A DNA stretch of 64,000 bases, taken from positions 1 through 64,000 of the forward strand of contig JAGVMV010000048.1 in the NCBI GenBank assembly GCA_020053595.1, read 5' to 3'. The position numbers and the translations under genes were made by a program. Of the stretch, positions 28,544 to 38,068 are shown piece after piece. The notes beneath the pieces are model-generated. The model had not been told where the DNA came from and ran no database searches. It saw nothing but the letters and a program-made list of their open reading frames with translations. The first letter of the stretch is position 1; each line of letters begins with the position of its first letter. The stretch comes from Thermoleophilia bacterium. GTDB lineage: Bacteria; Actinomycetota; Thermoleophilia; BMS3ABIN01.

Positions 28544-30829
28544 TTACGACAGCCATTGCGGGTCCACATCAACGACGATGCGGACGCCGCGGTTGCCATA
28601 AGGTTCACGGTAGTGCTCAATCACCGGCTTAATAGCGGCCAGTGTGCGCTCGACGCTATCCGTCTTCAGCAGAACATGGCTTCGTGACCAGCCCTTGAGC
28701 CGGAAGAGATCGGCCGGGCCCAGCAGGCTCTCGCTGGTCAGCGACGGCTCAAGCTTCTCCTTGAGGTGCTCCACGGCCTTGCTGGACTTGCCGCTCTGGC
28801 GTGATAAACAGATTATGTTCACCAGGTGCACGAAGGGCGGATATGCCAGCCGGCGGCGGCGCTCCAGTTCCGCTGCATAAAATTCGTCCATAGCCTGTTC
28901 CGCAGCCATTCTAATACATTCAATATCCGCATTCCACGTCTGGATAACCACCCTGCCGGGCCGCTCACTGCGGCCGCTGCGGCCGGAAAGCTGCAAAAGC
29001 AGCGAGAAGGTCTGCTCCTCGGCGCGGAACTCCGGGAACTGCAGAGAGAGGTCGGCGTTTACCACCGCCGCCAAAGTAACCTCGGGAAAGTGGTGGCCCT
29101 TGGCGACCATCTGAGTGCCCAGCAGGATGCCGCCTTCCGCCTGGCCGAACTCCTCGAGGATGCGCGGGCCGGTCCCGTAACCACGGGCGGTGTCGGCATC
29201 GAGGCGAAAGACCGGCGCTTCCGGGAAGCGGCGGCGCACCTCGTCTTCAAGCTGCTCGGTGCCCACACCCCAGCGGCGCAGCTCGGTGGAACCGCATTCA
29301 GGGCAGATGTCGGGCATTTCCTCCATATGGCCGCAATGGTGGCAGAGCAGTTTGTGGATGCGCGAGTGGATAGTCAGCGATACCTCACAGTTGGAACACT
29401 GCCAGACCTGGCCGCAGCTGCCGCACTGCAGAAAACGTGCATAACCGCGGCTGTTTAAGAGCAGGATGGTTTTGCCCCGGGCGGCGAGATTGCTGCTTAG
29501 CTCATCGGCCAGCTGCACGCTGAAGATGGGATCTTTCTCATCGCGCATGTCAACGATCTCCACCTGCGGCATCAGGGCGCCAGTGGCCCGTTCCGGCAAT
29601 GAAAATCGGTCCCTGACAAGATGGTAGCTCTCAAGGCTGGGCGTGGCGCTGCCATAAACCAGAACCGCGCCCTCGATACGGGTCCGTTCCAGCGCCACCC
29701 GCCGGGCGTCGTAGCGCGGATCGTTCTCCTGCTTGAAGGAACCGTCGTTCTCTTCGTCGATGACGATGATGCCCAGATCCGGCAGCGGTGAAAACAGCGC
29801 CGATCGCGGCCCGATGACCACATCGACATCGCCAGCACGGATGCGCGAATATTCGTCATACCTCTCGCCGGCGCTCAGTCCGCTGTGCAGGACACCGACC
29901 CGGTCGCCAAACCGGCGGCGGAAGCGTTTGACCGCCTGGTTGGTCAGTGATATCTCTGGAACCAGGACAATGGCCTGGTGGCCTCGGGCCACGGCCGCTT
30001 CAATAGCACACAGATAGACCTCGGTCTTGCCGGCCCCGGCGACGCCCGCGAGGAGGATCGGGCGGCTGCGCCCGGAGCTGACGCCGGCATCAAGGCGGGC
30101 GACAATCGCATCCAGCGCCTGTTGTTGGGCTTCGTTGAGAGTGTGCGGTTTGCCTCCCGGGATCGGCGCACCGTTCGTGAACGCGGCGCTGTAGTAACGC
30201 AAACCGTCCCGCCGCACCTCACGCTCCAGGATCTCGACAAGACCCCGCGCGGCCAGGGTTTTCACCGGCGAGGTGCTGACCCCGGCCAGACGGGTCAACT
30301 CGGTCAGCGGCAGCTCGCCTTCGCCTGCCAGGGTTTGCATGACCCGCTCACCGGCCGTGCTCGTGACTTTTCTGCTGTTACCGGTCATGGCGGTCCCTCC
30401 TAGACGCGCTACCTTGATGCGCCTCGGTTTTATTGCCGGCGCTTTCAGAGTGTAACTGGCTTCCTTGCCGCTGCCCGCTTTTATAAGCGTGGGCAGGCCA
30501 CCCGGCGGCAAAACCAGGCCCAGTGCGGTAGCTGGCGAGCAGTAATAGTAATCAGAGATCCAGAGCGCCAGCCTGATCAGGCGTTCCGATATCGGCGGGT
30601 AATCTACAAGTTCGGCTATTTCGACCAGACGCGATCCGGCAATTTTTGATTCAGCGGACAGGCAGGCGACGATTCCCAAAGCTTTTTGTTTTCCCAGGGG
30701 GACCAGTACAACCGAACCCACGTCAAGTTCGCCGACAAACCGTTCCGGCACCCGGTAATCAAAGGGATGATCCAGCGAACGGGTCTTGTGCTGAATATAA
30801 ACGCTGGCAATTCCGGGAAGCTGAGGCAT
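28544..30829 (-). CDS. priA: Primosomal protein N' (PriA helicase)
   Basis: This is 761 residues from ATG 30829 (MPQLPGIASVYIQHKTRSLD); a longer frame from 30895 runs through the metK terminator and is unlikely. It has the DNA-binding N-terminus, Walker A GVAGAGKTEVYL, DEEN box IDEENDGSF, and the eight-cysteine zinc region (CGSCGQVWQCSNC; CHHCGHMEEMPDICPEC). It restarts stalled replication forks. TATAAT six bases before the ATG suggests a nearly leaderless transcript. Confidence 0.96.
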   Translation of the reverse strand: MPQLPGIASVYIQHKTRSLDHPFDYRVPERFVGELDVGSVVLVPLGKQKALGIVACLSAESKIAGSRLVEIAELVDYPPISERLIRLALWISDYYYCSPATALGLVLPPGGLPTLIKAGSGKEASYTLKAPAIKPRRIKVARLGGTAMTGNSRKVTSTAGERVMQTLAGEGELPLTELTRLAGVSTSPVKTLAARGLVEILEREVRRDGLRYYSAAFTNGAPIPGGKPHTLNEAQQQALDAIVARLDAGVSSGRSRPILLAGVAGAGKTEVYLCAIEAAVARGHQAIVLVPEISLTNQAVKRFRRRFGDRVGVLHSGLSAGERYDEYSRIRAGDVDVVIGPRSALFSPLPDLGIIVIDEENDGSFKQENDPRYDARRVALERTRIEGAVLVYGSATPSLESYHLVRDRFSLPERATGALMPQVEIVDMRDEKDPIFSVQLADELSSNLAARGKTILLLNSRGYARFLQCGSCGQVWQCSNCEVSLTIHSRIHKLLCHHCGHMEEMPDICPECGSTELRRWGVGTEQLEDEVRRRFPEAPVFRLDADTARGYGTGPRILEEFGQAEGGILLGTQMVAKGHHFPEVTLAAVVNADLSLQFPEFRAEEQTFSLLLQLSGRSGRSERPGRVVIQTWNADIECIRMAAEQAMDEFYAAELERRRRLAYPPFVHLVNIICLSRQSGKSSKAVEHLKEKLEPSLTSESLLGPADLFRLKGWSRSHVLLKTDSVERTLAAIKPVIEHYREPYGNRGVRIVVDVDPQWLS

Positions 30830-30835
30830 GCGCTG

Positions 30836-30841
30836 ATTATA
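30836..30841 (-). promoter_or_regulatory. Possible -10 box of priA
   Basis: The minus strand reads TATAAT followed by six bases and the ATG, so transcription would start at or next to the start codon. No good -35 is visible 17 bases upstream, where the sequence overlaps the AT-rich tail of the metK terminator. Confidence 0.4.
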
Positions 30842-30859
30842 TCCTGCGGGGCGGTGTGA

Positions 30860-30893
30860 AATATAAAAAGGGGCGCGCCTCGCGGCGCGCCCC
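30860..30893 (-). terminator. Strong terminator after metK
   Basis: The minus strand has a perfect 10-bp stem GGGGCGCGCC / GGCGCGCCCC with a 4-base loop, then five T and an AT-rich tail. It lies 30 bases after the metK stop. Confidence 0.9.
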
Positions 30894-30922
30894 ATACGGG
30901 ACTGATCCCGATTCAGCTTCTT

Positions 30923-32173
30923 TTATTCCACCGCGCGCAGCTTCTCTTCGCCGCTGCTTTCCGGCATGGCGCCCAGCCCGGCGTCGTCGCGCAGTGCCGC
31001 GGCCTTGTCGGTCTTCTCCCAGGTGAAGTCGTGGTCGTGGCGGCCGAAGTGGCCGTATGCCGCGGTCTTCTTGTAGATCGGACGGCGCAGGTCGAGGTCT
31101 CGCAGGATGGCAGCGGGCCTCAAATCGAAGTACTCGCGCACCAGCGCTGAGACCTTGTCCAGCCCGATCTTCTCGGAGCCGAAGCACTCCACCATGATTG
31201 ATACCGGATGAGCCACGCCGATGGCGTAGGCCACCTGGACCTCACACTTGTCGGCCAGGCCGGCGGCCACGACATTCTTGGCCACGTAACGGCAGGCGTA
31301 AGCCGCCGAACGGTCGACCTTCGTCGGATCCTTGCCCGAAAAAGCGCCGCCACCGTGGCGCGCCGCGCCGCCGTAGGTGTCGACGATGATCTTGCGCCCG
31401 GTGAGGCCGCAGTCGCCCATCGGTCCGCCGATGACGAACTTGCCGGTGGGGTTGATCATGATCTCGACCTTATTGAGGTCGCACATTTCGCGGGGCAGGA
31501 TCGGCTCGATCACGTGCTCGATGAGATCAGGCCGGATCATTGTCTCGATATCGATGTTGGGTTTGTGCTGCGTCGAGATGACGACGTTGACGATCTCAAC
31601 CGGCCTGTCGTTCTCATAGCGGACGGTGACCTGGGTCTTGCCGTCAGGACGCAGATACGGCAGCACGCCGCTCTTGCGCACCTCGGAAAGCCGCTTGCCC
31701 AGTTTGTGGGCCAGCAGAATCGGCATCGGCATCAGCTCAGCCGTCTCGTTGACCGCGTAGCCGAACATCATGCCCTGGTCGCCGGCTCCCTGCAGATCGA
31801 GAGGATCCTCGTCATCGGCGTCGGTGCGGACCTCGAAAGCCTGATTGACACCCTGGGCGATATCTGGCGATTGCTCATCGAGCGCCACGACTACGCCACA
31901 GGTATCGCCGTCAAAACCGTATTTGGCGCGATTGTAACCGATCTCCAGCACTGTCTCCCGCACCAGCTTGGGAATGTCCACATAAGTCTCGGTGGTAATT
32001 TCTCCCCCCACCACTACCAGGCCGGTCGTGACCAGTGTTTCACAGGCCACGCGGCCGAATGGATCGTCCTTCAGCACGGCATCGAGCACACCGTCTGAAA
32101 TCTGGTCGGCGATCTTGTCGGGGTGACCTTCGGTCACCGACTCGGAAGTAAACAGATAGTCCTTTTGTGCCAT
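30923..32173 (-). CDS. metK: S-adenosylmethionine synthetase
   Basis: The 416-residue protein has [16 protein letters not shown] (ATP/metal site), [16 protein letters not shown] (signature 1) and [19 protein letters not shown] (signature 2). It makes SAM from methionine and ATP. The ATG has GGAGGG upstream. A hairpin with seven T ends 17 bases before the ATG, so transcription attenuation is possible; no known SAM aptamer was recognised. The C-terminal ~15 residues are a polar tail not typical of the family. Confidence 0.98.
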   Translation of the reverse strand: MAQKDYLFTSESVTEGHPDKIADQISDGVLDAVLKDDPFGRVACETLVTTGLVVVGGEITTETYVDIPKLVRETVLEIGYNRAKYGFDGDTCGVVVALDEQSPDIAQGVNQAFEVRTDADDEDPLDLQGAGDQGMMFGYAVNETAELMPMPILLAHKLGKRLSEVRKSGVLPYLRPDGKTQVTVRYENDRPVEIVNVVISTQHKPNIDIETMIRPDLIEHVIEPILPREMCDLNKVEIMINPTGKFVIGGPMGDCGLTGRKIIVDTYGGAARHGGGAFSGKDPTKVDRSAAYACRYVAKNVVAAGLADKCEVQVAYAIGVAHPVSIMVECFGSEKIGLDKVSALVREYFDLRPAAILRDLDLRRPIYKKTAAYGHFGRHDHDFTWEKTDKAAALRDDAGLGAMPESSGEEKLRAVE

Positions 32174-32190
32174 AACAATCCCTCCAGAGT

Positions 32191-32225
32191 AAAAAAAGGC
32201 CCTCTCCCCCTGTGCTGCGAAGAGG
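32191..32225 (-). terminator. Hairpin plus T7 in the metK leader
   Basis: The minus strand reads CCTCTTC, a 10-base loop region, GGAGAGG, then GCC and seven T, ending just before the metK ribosome site. It would terminate read-through from the upstream toxin-antitoxin operon, or act as an attenuator if the metK promoter lies upstream of it. Confidence 0.6.
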
Positions 32226-32345
32226 ACAGAGAAGCTTATAAGTCGAATAAACTACTGTATCAGTCTAGCAGCCCGTCGTTTCAAAATCTAATTATCGGGA
32301 ACCATATTGGCCCGGTCTGGAAACTACCATCACGGGAGCCGACCA

Positions 32346-32477
32346 ATGAGTACAGAAAGGGGATTCAACCATCAGGTGACATCGCCGCCTCTTCGTCTCG
32401 GCGCGGCGCTGCTGGTGATTCTGATCCTGATCGCCGGTGTGTCACCACTGATTTATTCAATCCTGAACAATTTATAG
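32346..32477 (+). CDS. Small single-pass membrane protein, 43 residues
   Basis: ATG at 32346 has GGGAG seven bases before. The product begins MSTERGFNHQ and has one hydrophobic helix (LGAALLVILILIAGVSPLIY) followed by a short SILNNL end. It is divergent from metK and its last 6 bases overlap the end of the convergent PIN toxin gene. No family is recognised. The strong ribosome site and well-formed membrane segment support a real gene. Confidence 0.5.
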   Translation: MSTERGFNHQVTSPPLRLGAALLVILILIAGVSPLIYSILNNL

Positions 32478-32894
32478 CGCGGCTTCGGACAGCAGGACGA
32501 CATCGTCAGTCTGTCCGGCTTTCTGAACGAGCTTTTTATCCGCTGTAATCAGGGGAGCCTCGAGTGTGCGCGCCAGCGCGACATAAGACGCGTCATAAAC
32601 TGAAATACCGAAATCGATGGCAATCCCGGCGCTGATCTTCATGCCCTCTTCTCCAGGCCAATGAATGGCCAATTTGATATCCTTCAGGGCATCAAGTGAC
32701 ATTTGAGCAACCTCCCTGCCTATGCCAGGTTTGTGGACCAGCACGTTTGTTACTTCGTAAAGCAGAAGATCAGGGGCGTGGATCTGAAGTTCATTCCTCA
32801 AATGACGGCGCATAAAATCAAGCGCCTTGTTCCGGTCTTCCTCACCTTTGCCATAAAACCACTTGAGGACAACCGAAGTATCTAGGACGACCAT
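32472..32894 (-). CDS. vapC: PIN-domain toxin (VapC-type)
   Basis: The 140-residue PIN domain has VVLDTSVVLKWF at the N-terminus, a middle acidic residue in LLLYEVTNVL, and SVYDASYVALARTLEAPLITADKKLV near the end. This set fits a VapC RNase. The start overlaps the end of the upstream Phd-type antitoxin gene by 13 bases. Confidence 0.88.
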   Translation of the reverse strand: MVVLDTSVVLKWFYGKGEEDRNKALDFMRRHLRNELQIHAPDLLLYEVTNVLVHKPGIGREVAQMSLDALKDIKLAIHWPGEEGMKISAGIAIDFGISVYDASYVALARTLEAPLITADKKLVQKAGQTDDVVLLSEAAL

Positions 32895-33169
32895 CGCGTA
32901 TCCCGCATTTTACGGATGTCGGTGGTCGCATCCCAACCCGGCACCGCTTTATCAATTTCCGCCGCGATCTTATCGAGCCCGTATTCGATTTCCGCAGCAT
33001 CGCGAACAATGCCGTTGCCCCTCTGACAGGACAGAAAAGTGTCATAACCCATCAGCACCGCTACCTTCTTTCCACGTCTCAAAATTACTACCGGTTCACC
33101 GCCAAATTGGGCTTCGCTCACCAACTCGCTGAAGTTATTACGCGCTTCGCTTGCTTTAAGCGTTTTCAT
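32882..33169 (-). CDS. Phd/YefM-type antitoxin
   Basis: The 95-residue protein has the Phd fold start MKTLKASEARNNFSELVSEA followed by EPVVILRRGKKVAVLMGYD. The C-terminal part should wrap the PIN toxin. AAGGAGG lies eight bases before the ATG. Pairing of a Phd-type antitoxin with a VapC toxin is well known. A palindromic operator fills its promoter. Confidence 0.88.
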   Translation of the reverse strand: MKTLKASEARNNFSELVSEAQFGGEPVVILRRGKKVAVLMGYDTFLSCQRGNGIVRDAAEIEYGLDKIAAEIDKAVPGWDATTDIRKMRDTRWSS

Positions 33170-33201
33170 CGACCCAACCTCCTTGAGTAACTATCGTACT
33201 C

Positions 33202-33230
33202 ATCATATGCCAATTTGTACAAATTGGCAA
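33202..33230 (-). promoter_or_regulatory. Promoter with palindromic operator, Phd/VapC module
   Basis: The minus strand has -35 TTGCCA, a 17-base spacer and -10 TATGAT. A perfect 22-base palindrome, half-sites TGCCAATTTGT and ACAAATTGGCA (33208-33229), overlaps the -35 and fills the whole spacer. Binding there would block RNA polymerase, fitting autoregulation by the antitoxin. Confidence 0.85.
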
Positions 33231-33244
33231 TATATTTCAAAACT

Positions 33245-33270
33245 AAAAAAACGCCCTTGCGGACGCCGCA
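33245..33270 (-). terminator. Possible terminator after hisF
   Basis: The minus strand has a short hairpin TGCGG-CGT-CCGCA, then AGGGCG and seven T, 21 bases after the hisF stop. The short stem and six-base gap make it a weak candidate. Confidence 0.45.
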
Positions 33271-33290
33271 GCCCTGCGCTATTCAGGTTT

Positions 33291-34061
33291 TCAGATCAGC
33301 CGCATCGGTATCCCCGCTGCCGCCATGTACTCCTTGGCCTGCCGGATGGAATAAGTACCGTAATGAAAGATACTGGCCGCCAGAACCGCGTCCGCGTCGG
33401 CCAGCTTTACCACCTCGACCAGGTGATCTAGTGTGCCGGCCCCTCCGGATGCGATTACCGGAACGTTTACCGCTTCGGTGATCGCCCGGGTGAGATCGAT
33501 GTCATAGCCGTCCTGGGTGCCGTCAGTGTCCATGCTGGTCAGCATGATCTCCCCCGCCCCGCGTTCAACGACTTCCCTGGCCCAATCAACAGCGTCGCGC
33601 CCGGTACCGGTGCGCCCCCCGTGGACAAAAGGTTCCCACTGCTTTTTATCACCGGCGGAAACCAGCTTGGCGTCGATGGCCACCACGATGCACTGGGCCC
33701 CGAAGCGTTTTGAGCAACGGTTGATCACATCGGGATTGGCCAGCGCCGCCGAGTTAATGGCGATCTTGTCCGCCCCGGCCTTGAGCACCTTGCGAATGTC
33801 GGACTCGTCACGCATGCCGCCGCCGATGGTGAAGGGGATGAAAAGCTCTTCGGCGCAGCGGCGGGCCAGGTCCACGACTGTATCGCGGCGTTCATGGGAG
33901 GCGGTGATATCGAGAAAGATCAGCTCATCGGCGCCTTCGCGGTCATAGGCTGACGCCATCTCAACCGGATCGCCGGCGTCGCGGATATTGACAAAGCGGA
34001 TGCCCTTGACCACGCGGCCGTTGCGCACATCGAGGCAGGGGATGATTCGTTTGCTTAACAT
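33291..34061 (-). CDS. hisF: Imidazole glycerol phosphate synthase, cyclase subunit
   Basis: The 256-residue TIM barrel begins [20 protein letters not shown] (catalytic Asp in CLDV), with the second catalytic aspartate and phosphate sites in [14 protein letters not shown] and [13 protein letters not shown]. It uses ammonia from HisH to form IGP and AICAR. It is the last gene of the his operon. Confidence 0.98.
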   Translation of the reverse strand: MLSKRIIPCLDVRNGRVVKGIRFVNIRDAGDPVEMASAYDREGADELIFLDITASHERRDTVVDLARRCAEELFIPFTIGGGMRDESDIRKVLKAGADKIAINSAALANPDVINRCSKRFGAQCIVVAIDAKLVSAGDKKQWEPFVHGGRTGTGRDAVDWAREVVERGAGEIMLTSMDTDGTQDGYDIDLTRAITEAVNVPVIASGGAGTLDHLVEVVKLADADAVLAASIFHYGTYSIRQAKEYMAAAGIPMRLI

Positions 34062-34068
34062 ATAGGGA

Positions 34069-34791
34069 TCAGTCGAGGATGGCGCGGGCTTCGGCGACGC
34101 TAAAACGGCCTTCGTAAAGAGCGCGCCCGACGATAACGCTGGAGATGTTGGGGAGCCCCAGTTTTTTCAGCCGCACCAGGTCGTCCAGGCTGGAAATTCC
34201 ACCCGAAGCGATGATGTCGATATCCACCGCCTCGGCCAGCTCGCGGGTGGTTTCCAGATTCATGCCCATCATCATTCCGTCCCGGTCGATGTCAGTATAG
34301 AGGACATGCCGCACGCCTTCGCTCTGCAAGTAGCTGGAGAAGCGAATGGCGCTGACAGAGCTTTTTTCCTGCCAGCCATGGGTGGTAACCATGCCGCGGT
34401 CGGCGTCGACGCTGATCACCAGGCGGTCTCCCATGAGCCTGACCGCTTCCAGCAGCAACTGCTGATCGTGGACGGCGCTGGTCCCCAGAACAACACGGTG
34501 GACAGGTCCCTCATGGATCATCTTCAGATCGTCCAGCGTGCGGATGCCACCTCCAAACTCAACGGGAATCGAAAGAGCCTTGGCGATCTCCTCGATTAAC
34601 GCCAGATTGACCGGCTTGCCCAGCCGCGCCCCATCGAGGTCGACAACATGCAGCGCCTCGGCGCCCTCCTCCTCCCACATTTTCGCGCGGGCGACCGGAT
34701 CGGTGCTGAATACAGTAGCCTCGGCAAAATCGCCTCGTTTCAGACGCACACACTGGCCATCCTGGATATCTATGGCGGGATAAAGGATCAT
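34069..34791 (-). CDS. hisA: ProFAR isomerase (HisA)
   Basis: This is 240 residues from ATG 34791 ([22 protein letters not shown]), overlapping the hisH stop as ATGA, with GGAG 11 bases before. A longer frame from 34914 lies within hisH and is rejected. It is a TIM barrel with PAIDIQDG and [14 protein letters not shown] phosphate loops. It isomerises ProFAR to PRFAR in histidine synthesis. Confidence 0.97.
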   Translation of the reverse strand: MILYPAIDIQDGQCVRLKRGDFAEATVFSTDPVARAKMWEEEGAEALHVVDLDGARLGKPVNLALIEEIAKALSIPVEFGGGIRTLDDLKMIHEGPVHRVVLGTSAVHDQQLLLEAVRLMGDRLVISVDADRGMVTTHGWQEKSSVSAIRFSSYLQSEGVRHVLYTDIDRDGMMMGMNLETTRELAEAVDIDIIASGGISSLDDLVRLKKLGLPNISSVIVGRALYEGRFSVAEARAILD

Positions 34792-35384
34792 TTCGCGAAA
34801 TTCTCCAGTATTGTCAGCCCCAGCGAGCTGCTTTTTTCCGGATGAAACTGGAAGGCGGCGATGTTGCCACGCTCCACGGCCGACACGAAAGTGCAGCCAT
34901 ATTCCGTTGTACACAGTATATCGGATTCCAGTTCCGGAACCACGGCATAGGAGTGCACAAAATAGAAGGATGAGCCGTCCGGGATACCCGCGAGCAGCTT
35001 CGATTCCTTGCGGATCGCCACATGGTTCCAGCCGATCTGGGGGATTTTCAGTTCCGTTGGCAGAAGCTCGACGCGGCCGGGCAGCAGCCCCAGTCCCGCA
35101 TGCACCCCATGCTCGTCGCTCTCCTCGAAGAGCAGGTCCAGGCCGAGGCAGATTCCCAGGAAGGGCTTGCCCGCGGCGACCTCCGCCTTGATCACCTCGA
35201 CGAGACCACGCTTCTCGAGATTATGCATGGCGTCGCCGAAGGCGCCGACGCCCGGCAGGACAATGCGTTCGGCCCGGCGCACGTCATCGGGATCGCGGCT
35301 GACCGTGACCTCGACGCCAACCTTTTCGAGGGCCTTCTCCACGCTGCGGAGGTTGCCCATGCCGTAATCAATAATGGTAATCAT
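34788..35384 (-). CDS. hisH: Imidazole glycerol phosphate synthase, glutamine amidotransferase subunit
   Basis: The 198-residue class I amidotransferase has the nucleophile cysteine in FLGICLGLDLLFEES and His-Glu in FQFHPEKSS. It starts MITIIDYGMGNLRSVEKAL as usual. It supplies ammonia to HisF. There are 76 bases between hisB and hisH with no visible gene. Confidence 0.97.
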   Translation of the reverse strand: MITIIDYGMGNLRSVEKALEKVGVEVTVSRDPDDVRRAERIVLPGVGAFGDAMHNLEKRGLVEVIKAEVAAGKPFLGICLGLDLLFEESDEHGVHAGLGLLPGRVELLPTELKIPQIGWNHVAIRKESKLLAGIPDGSSFYFVHSYAVVPELESDILCTTEYGCTFVSAVERGNIAAFQFHPEKSSSLGLTILENFAK

Positions 35385-35460
35385 GACTGAATAATGGTTG
35401 GTTCAGCTCTCATTACAAGACGGGTGTATGAACATCTGCAGCAGGCGCTATCAAGAACGC

Positions 35461-36048
35461 CTAAAGAACGCCCTTGGTGGACTGCACGCCGGTGATGCGC
35501 GAATCCAGGGTGGTCGCCTCGTCCATCGCCCGGGCAAACGCCTTGAACACTGCTTCGATAACATGATGCGGGTTGGTGCCCGACTGCAGCCGCACGTGCA
35601 TGGTGGCGCCGGCGTTGCTGATGAATGCCTGGAAGAATTCGTGGGTCAGGTCGGTGTCAAAACCGCCGACCTTCGAGGCGGTCATATCCATGTTGTAGGC
35701 AAGGTACGGCCGGCCGCTTAAATCAACGGCGACGGTGGCCAGCGCCTCGTCCATGGGCAGGATGAAAAAACCGTAGCGGGTGATCCCCTCCTTGGTGCCC
35801 AGCGCCTGATCGAAAGCCTGCCCCAGGCAGATGCCGACATCCTCGACAGTGTGGTGGCCGTCGACCTGGAGGTCGCCCTTGGCGTTGATTTCCAGGTCGA
35901 AAAGACCATGCTTGGCGAAAAGGGTGAGCATGTGATCGAAGAAACCGACGCCGGTGTCGATACTGGACTCGCCGGTGCCGTCGACGTTAAGCCTGACGCT
36001 TATGTCAGTCTCGGAAGTGGTCCGTTCGATGTTCGCGGTTCTCGACAT
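35461..36048 (-). CDS. hisB: Imidazoleglycerol-phosphate dehydratase
   Basis: This is 195 residues from ATG 36048 ([24 protein letters not shown]), the usual length for a monofunctional enzyme; there is no phosphatase domain. Metal-binding motifs are [13 protein letters not shown] and [16 protein letters not shown] longer frame from 36162 overlaps hisD and is unlikely. Confidence 0.96.
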   Translation of the reverse strand: MSRTANIERTTSETDISVRLNVDGTGESSIDTGVGFFDHMLTLFAKHGLFDLEINAKGDLQVDGHHTVEDVGICLGQAFDQALGTKEGITRYGFFILPMDEALATVAVDLSGRPYLAYNMDMTASKVGGFDTDLTHEFFQAFISNAGATMHVRLQSGTNPHHVIEAVFKAFARAMDEATTLDSRITGVQSTKGVL

Positions 36049-36070
36049 CGGCTTCGTTCCTTTCTCGGTT

Positions 36071-37393
36071 TTAGTCTTCTTCCTCGCTGGTGGGCAAGCC
36101 GAACTTCTCCAGACGCAGCTCTGCCGCGCGGGCGTGAGCCATGAGGCCCTCGGTCCGCGCAATCTCCATCAGTGGCGGCGTCAGTTCACTGATCGCCGCT
36201 GGAATCAAGGATATCACAGCCACCTTGCGCAGGAAATTCTCCACCGAGAGCGCCGAGCCGAAACGAGCCGTGCCCGCCGTGGGCAAGACATGGTTGGAAC
36301 CGGCGATGTAATCGCCATATGCCGTGCAGACATCCTCGCCGAGGAAGACTGCTCCGGCGGCGGTTATCTCATGGATCTCCTGCTCCGGATGCTCGGTATG
36401 GATCTGCAGATGCTCCGGCGCGAACTCGTTGCTGAAGTCGATGGCGACACTGATGGGGTCATCCCCGGTGGTGAGAACCAGGGAAATCTGATCGAGCAGC
36501 GCGCTGTCGATTCCCAGCGACTTAGCCTGGCTGAAAACCAGCGCCTCGACTGCCGCGGCCAGCTCTTCCGAAGAACAGACCAGCACGGCGATGGCGCCGC
36601 TGCCATGCTCCACCTGGGCCAGCAGGTCGATGGCAATCAGGTCCGGCTGCGCCGAAGCGCTGGCGATGATGATGACCTCGCTAGGCCCGGCCAGGCTGTC
36701 GAGACCTACCCGGCCGTAGACCTGGCGCTTGGCCTCGGTGACAAAAATGTTTCCCGGCCCGACAATGACATCCGAGGAGCGGATGGTTGGCGTACCAAAG
36801 GCCATGGCCGCCACCGCCTGGGCGCCTCCCACACGATAGATCTCGCTGACGCCCAGCAAACCCGCCGCCGCCAGAACGGCCTGGTTGACCTGGCCATCGG
36901 CCCCCGGCGGCGTACAGATAAAAATCTCACTTACACCCGCCACCTGGGCGGGAATCACGGTCATCAGCACGGTTGAGGGATAGGCGGCTCCGCCGCCGGG
37001 GACATACAGGCCGGCGCGGTCCACCGGGATCATCCGCTGACCGAGCATCTGGCTGTGGCGCATGGCGGCGGTCCAGCTGCCGCGCATCTCGTGTTGATGG
37101 AAAAGTCTGACGTTCTCCGCCGCCATTTTCAGCGCTTCCATGAGTTCGGCGGAGGCCGACAGGGTCGCCGCCTCGATCTCCTCCGGCGGCACACGCAGCT
37201 GATCAAGGCTGAAGTCGGGGCAGTCGAATTCGCGGGTGAGAGACACCAGCGCCTCGTCCCCTTCGCGGCGCACGCGGCCGATAATGCCGTCGACCAGATC
37301 GCGCAGTTGATCATCCTCACCCGGCGCGCCACGCAGGGTCTTCACCAGATCGGGAATATTGTCTTTCGTCAGGTTGTGGCGTCTCAGTTGCAT
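36071..37393 (-). CDS. hisD: Histidinol dehydrogenase
   Basis: The 440-residue protein has [24 protein letters not shown], the HisD signature region with [13 protein letters not shown] (zinc ligands), and [10 protein letters not shown]. It performs the last two oxidations to histidine. It lies directly after hisG and 22 bases before hisB. No hisC is between them. Confidence 0.97.
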   Translation of the reverse strand: MQLRRHNLTKDNIPDLVKTLRGAPGEDDQLRDLVDGIIGRVRREGDEALVSLTREFDCPDFSLDQLRVPPEEIEAATLSASAELMEALKMAAENVRLFHQHEMRGSWTAAMRHSQMLGQRMIPVDRAGLYVPGGGAAYPSTVLMTVIPAQVAGVSEIFICTPPGADGQVNQAVLAAAGLLGVSEIYRVGGAQAVAAMAFGTPTIRSSDVIVGPGNIFVTEAKRQVYGRVGLDSLAGPSEVIIIASASAQPDLIAIDLLAQVEHGSGAIAVLVCSSEELAAAVEALVFSQAKSLGIDSALLDQISLVLTTGDDPISVAIDFSNEFAPEHLQIHTEHPEQEIHEITAAGAVFLGEDVCTAYGDYIAGSNHVLPTAGTARFGSALSVENFLRKVAVISLIPAAISELTPPLMEIARTEGLMAHARAAELRLEKFGLPTSEEED

Positions 37394-38068
37394 CTAGCGG
37401 TCAGTAACCTCCCGCAAACGCCGGGCAAGCTCGTTGATCATCCCGGCCTTGAGTTTATGGGAAACGCGATTGGCGATCAGCCTGGCCGTGCAGTCAGCGA
37501 TCTCGGCGCGCTCGACCAGATTGTTCGCCCGCAGGGTTTCACCGGAAGCGGTGAGGTCGACGATGCCTTCGGCCAGGTCCACCTGCGGCGCCAGCTCGAT
37601 GGAGCCGCGCAGCTCGATAGTCTCCACCTGTTTTCCCAGGCTTTCAAAATAGGCCCGGGTGATATTGGGAAACTTGGTCGCCACCCGCATGATGCCCAGG
37701 TGCTTTAGCTCCTCCGTCTCAGGATCGCGATCGGCGGGCGTGGCATATATAACCCGGCAGCGGCCGAATCCCAGGTCGAGCAGCTCATAGACATTGCGCC
37801 GGTGTTCCAGCAATACATCCTTGCCGACTATGCCGACGTCCGAGGCGCCGTATTCAACATATGTGGGCACATCGGAAGGCCGCGTGGTGATGATGGTCCT
37901 GCCCTCACCCACCTGGAAAGTGAGCTTGCGGTCGTTGACCCTTAGTTCGCCGACCTCGAAGCCGACCTTTTCGAGAATGTCGATGCTGTCCTTGAACAGG
38001 CTGCCACGGGGCACGGCCAGACGCAGAACTCCCGGATCGAGCGGTGAACGGGCCATGGCGCTAGCCAC
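37394..38068 (-). CDS. hisG: ATP phosphoribosyltransferase, short form
   Basis: The 224-residue HisG_S catalytic subunit has LRLAVPRGSLFKDS, VEYGASDVGIVGKDVL and the PRPP loop region GIVDLTASGETLRANNL. It lacks the C-terminal regulatory domain of long HisG, so it needs HisZ, encoded just upstream with an 8-base overlap. It commits flux to histidine and is feedback-inhibited through HisZ. Confidence 0.97.
   Translation of the reverse strand: MASAMARSPLDPGVLRLAVPRGSLFKDSIDILEKVGFEVGELRVNDRKLTFQVGEGRTIITTRPSDVPTYVEYGASDVGIVGKDVLLEHRRNVYELLDLGFGRCRVIYATPADRDPETEELKHLGIMRVATKFPNITRAYFESLGKQVETIELRGSIELAPQVDLAEGIVDLTASGETLRANNLVERAEIADCTARLIANRVSHKLKAGMINELARRLREVTDR

Noticed and set aside
32180-32340. 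SAM riboswitch upstream of metK
   Set aside because: A terminator-like hairpin is present but none of the conserved SAM aptamer motifs I know could be found.
36071-36162. N-terminal extension of HisB
   Set aside because: The extra 38 codons overlap hisD and are unlike the family; ATG at 36048 gives the normal IGPD start.
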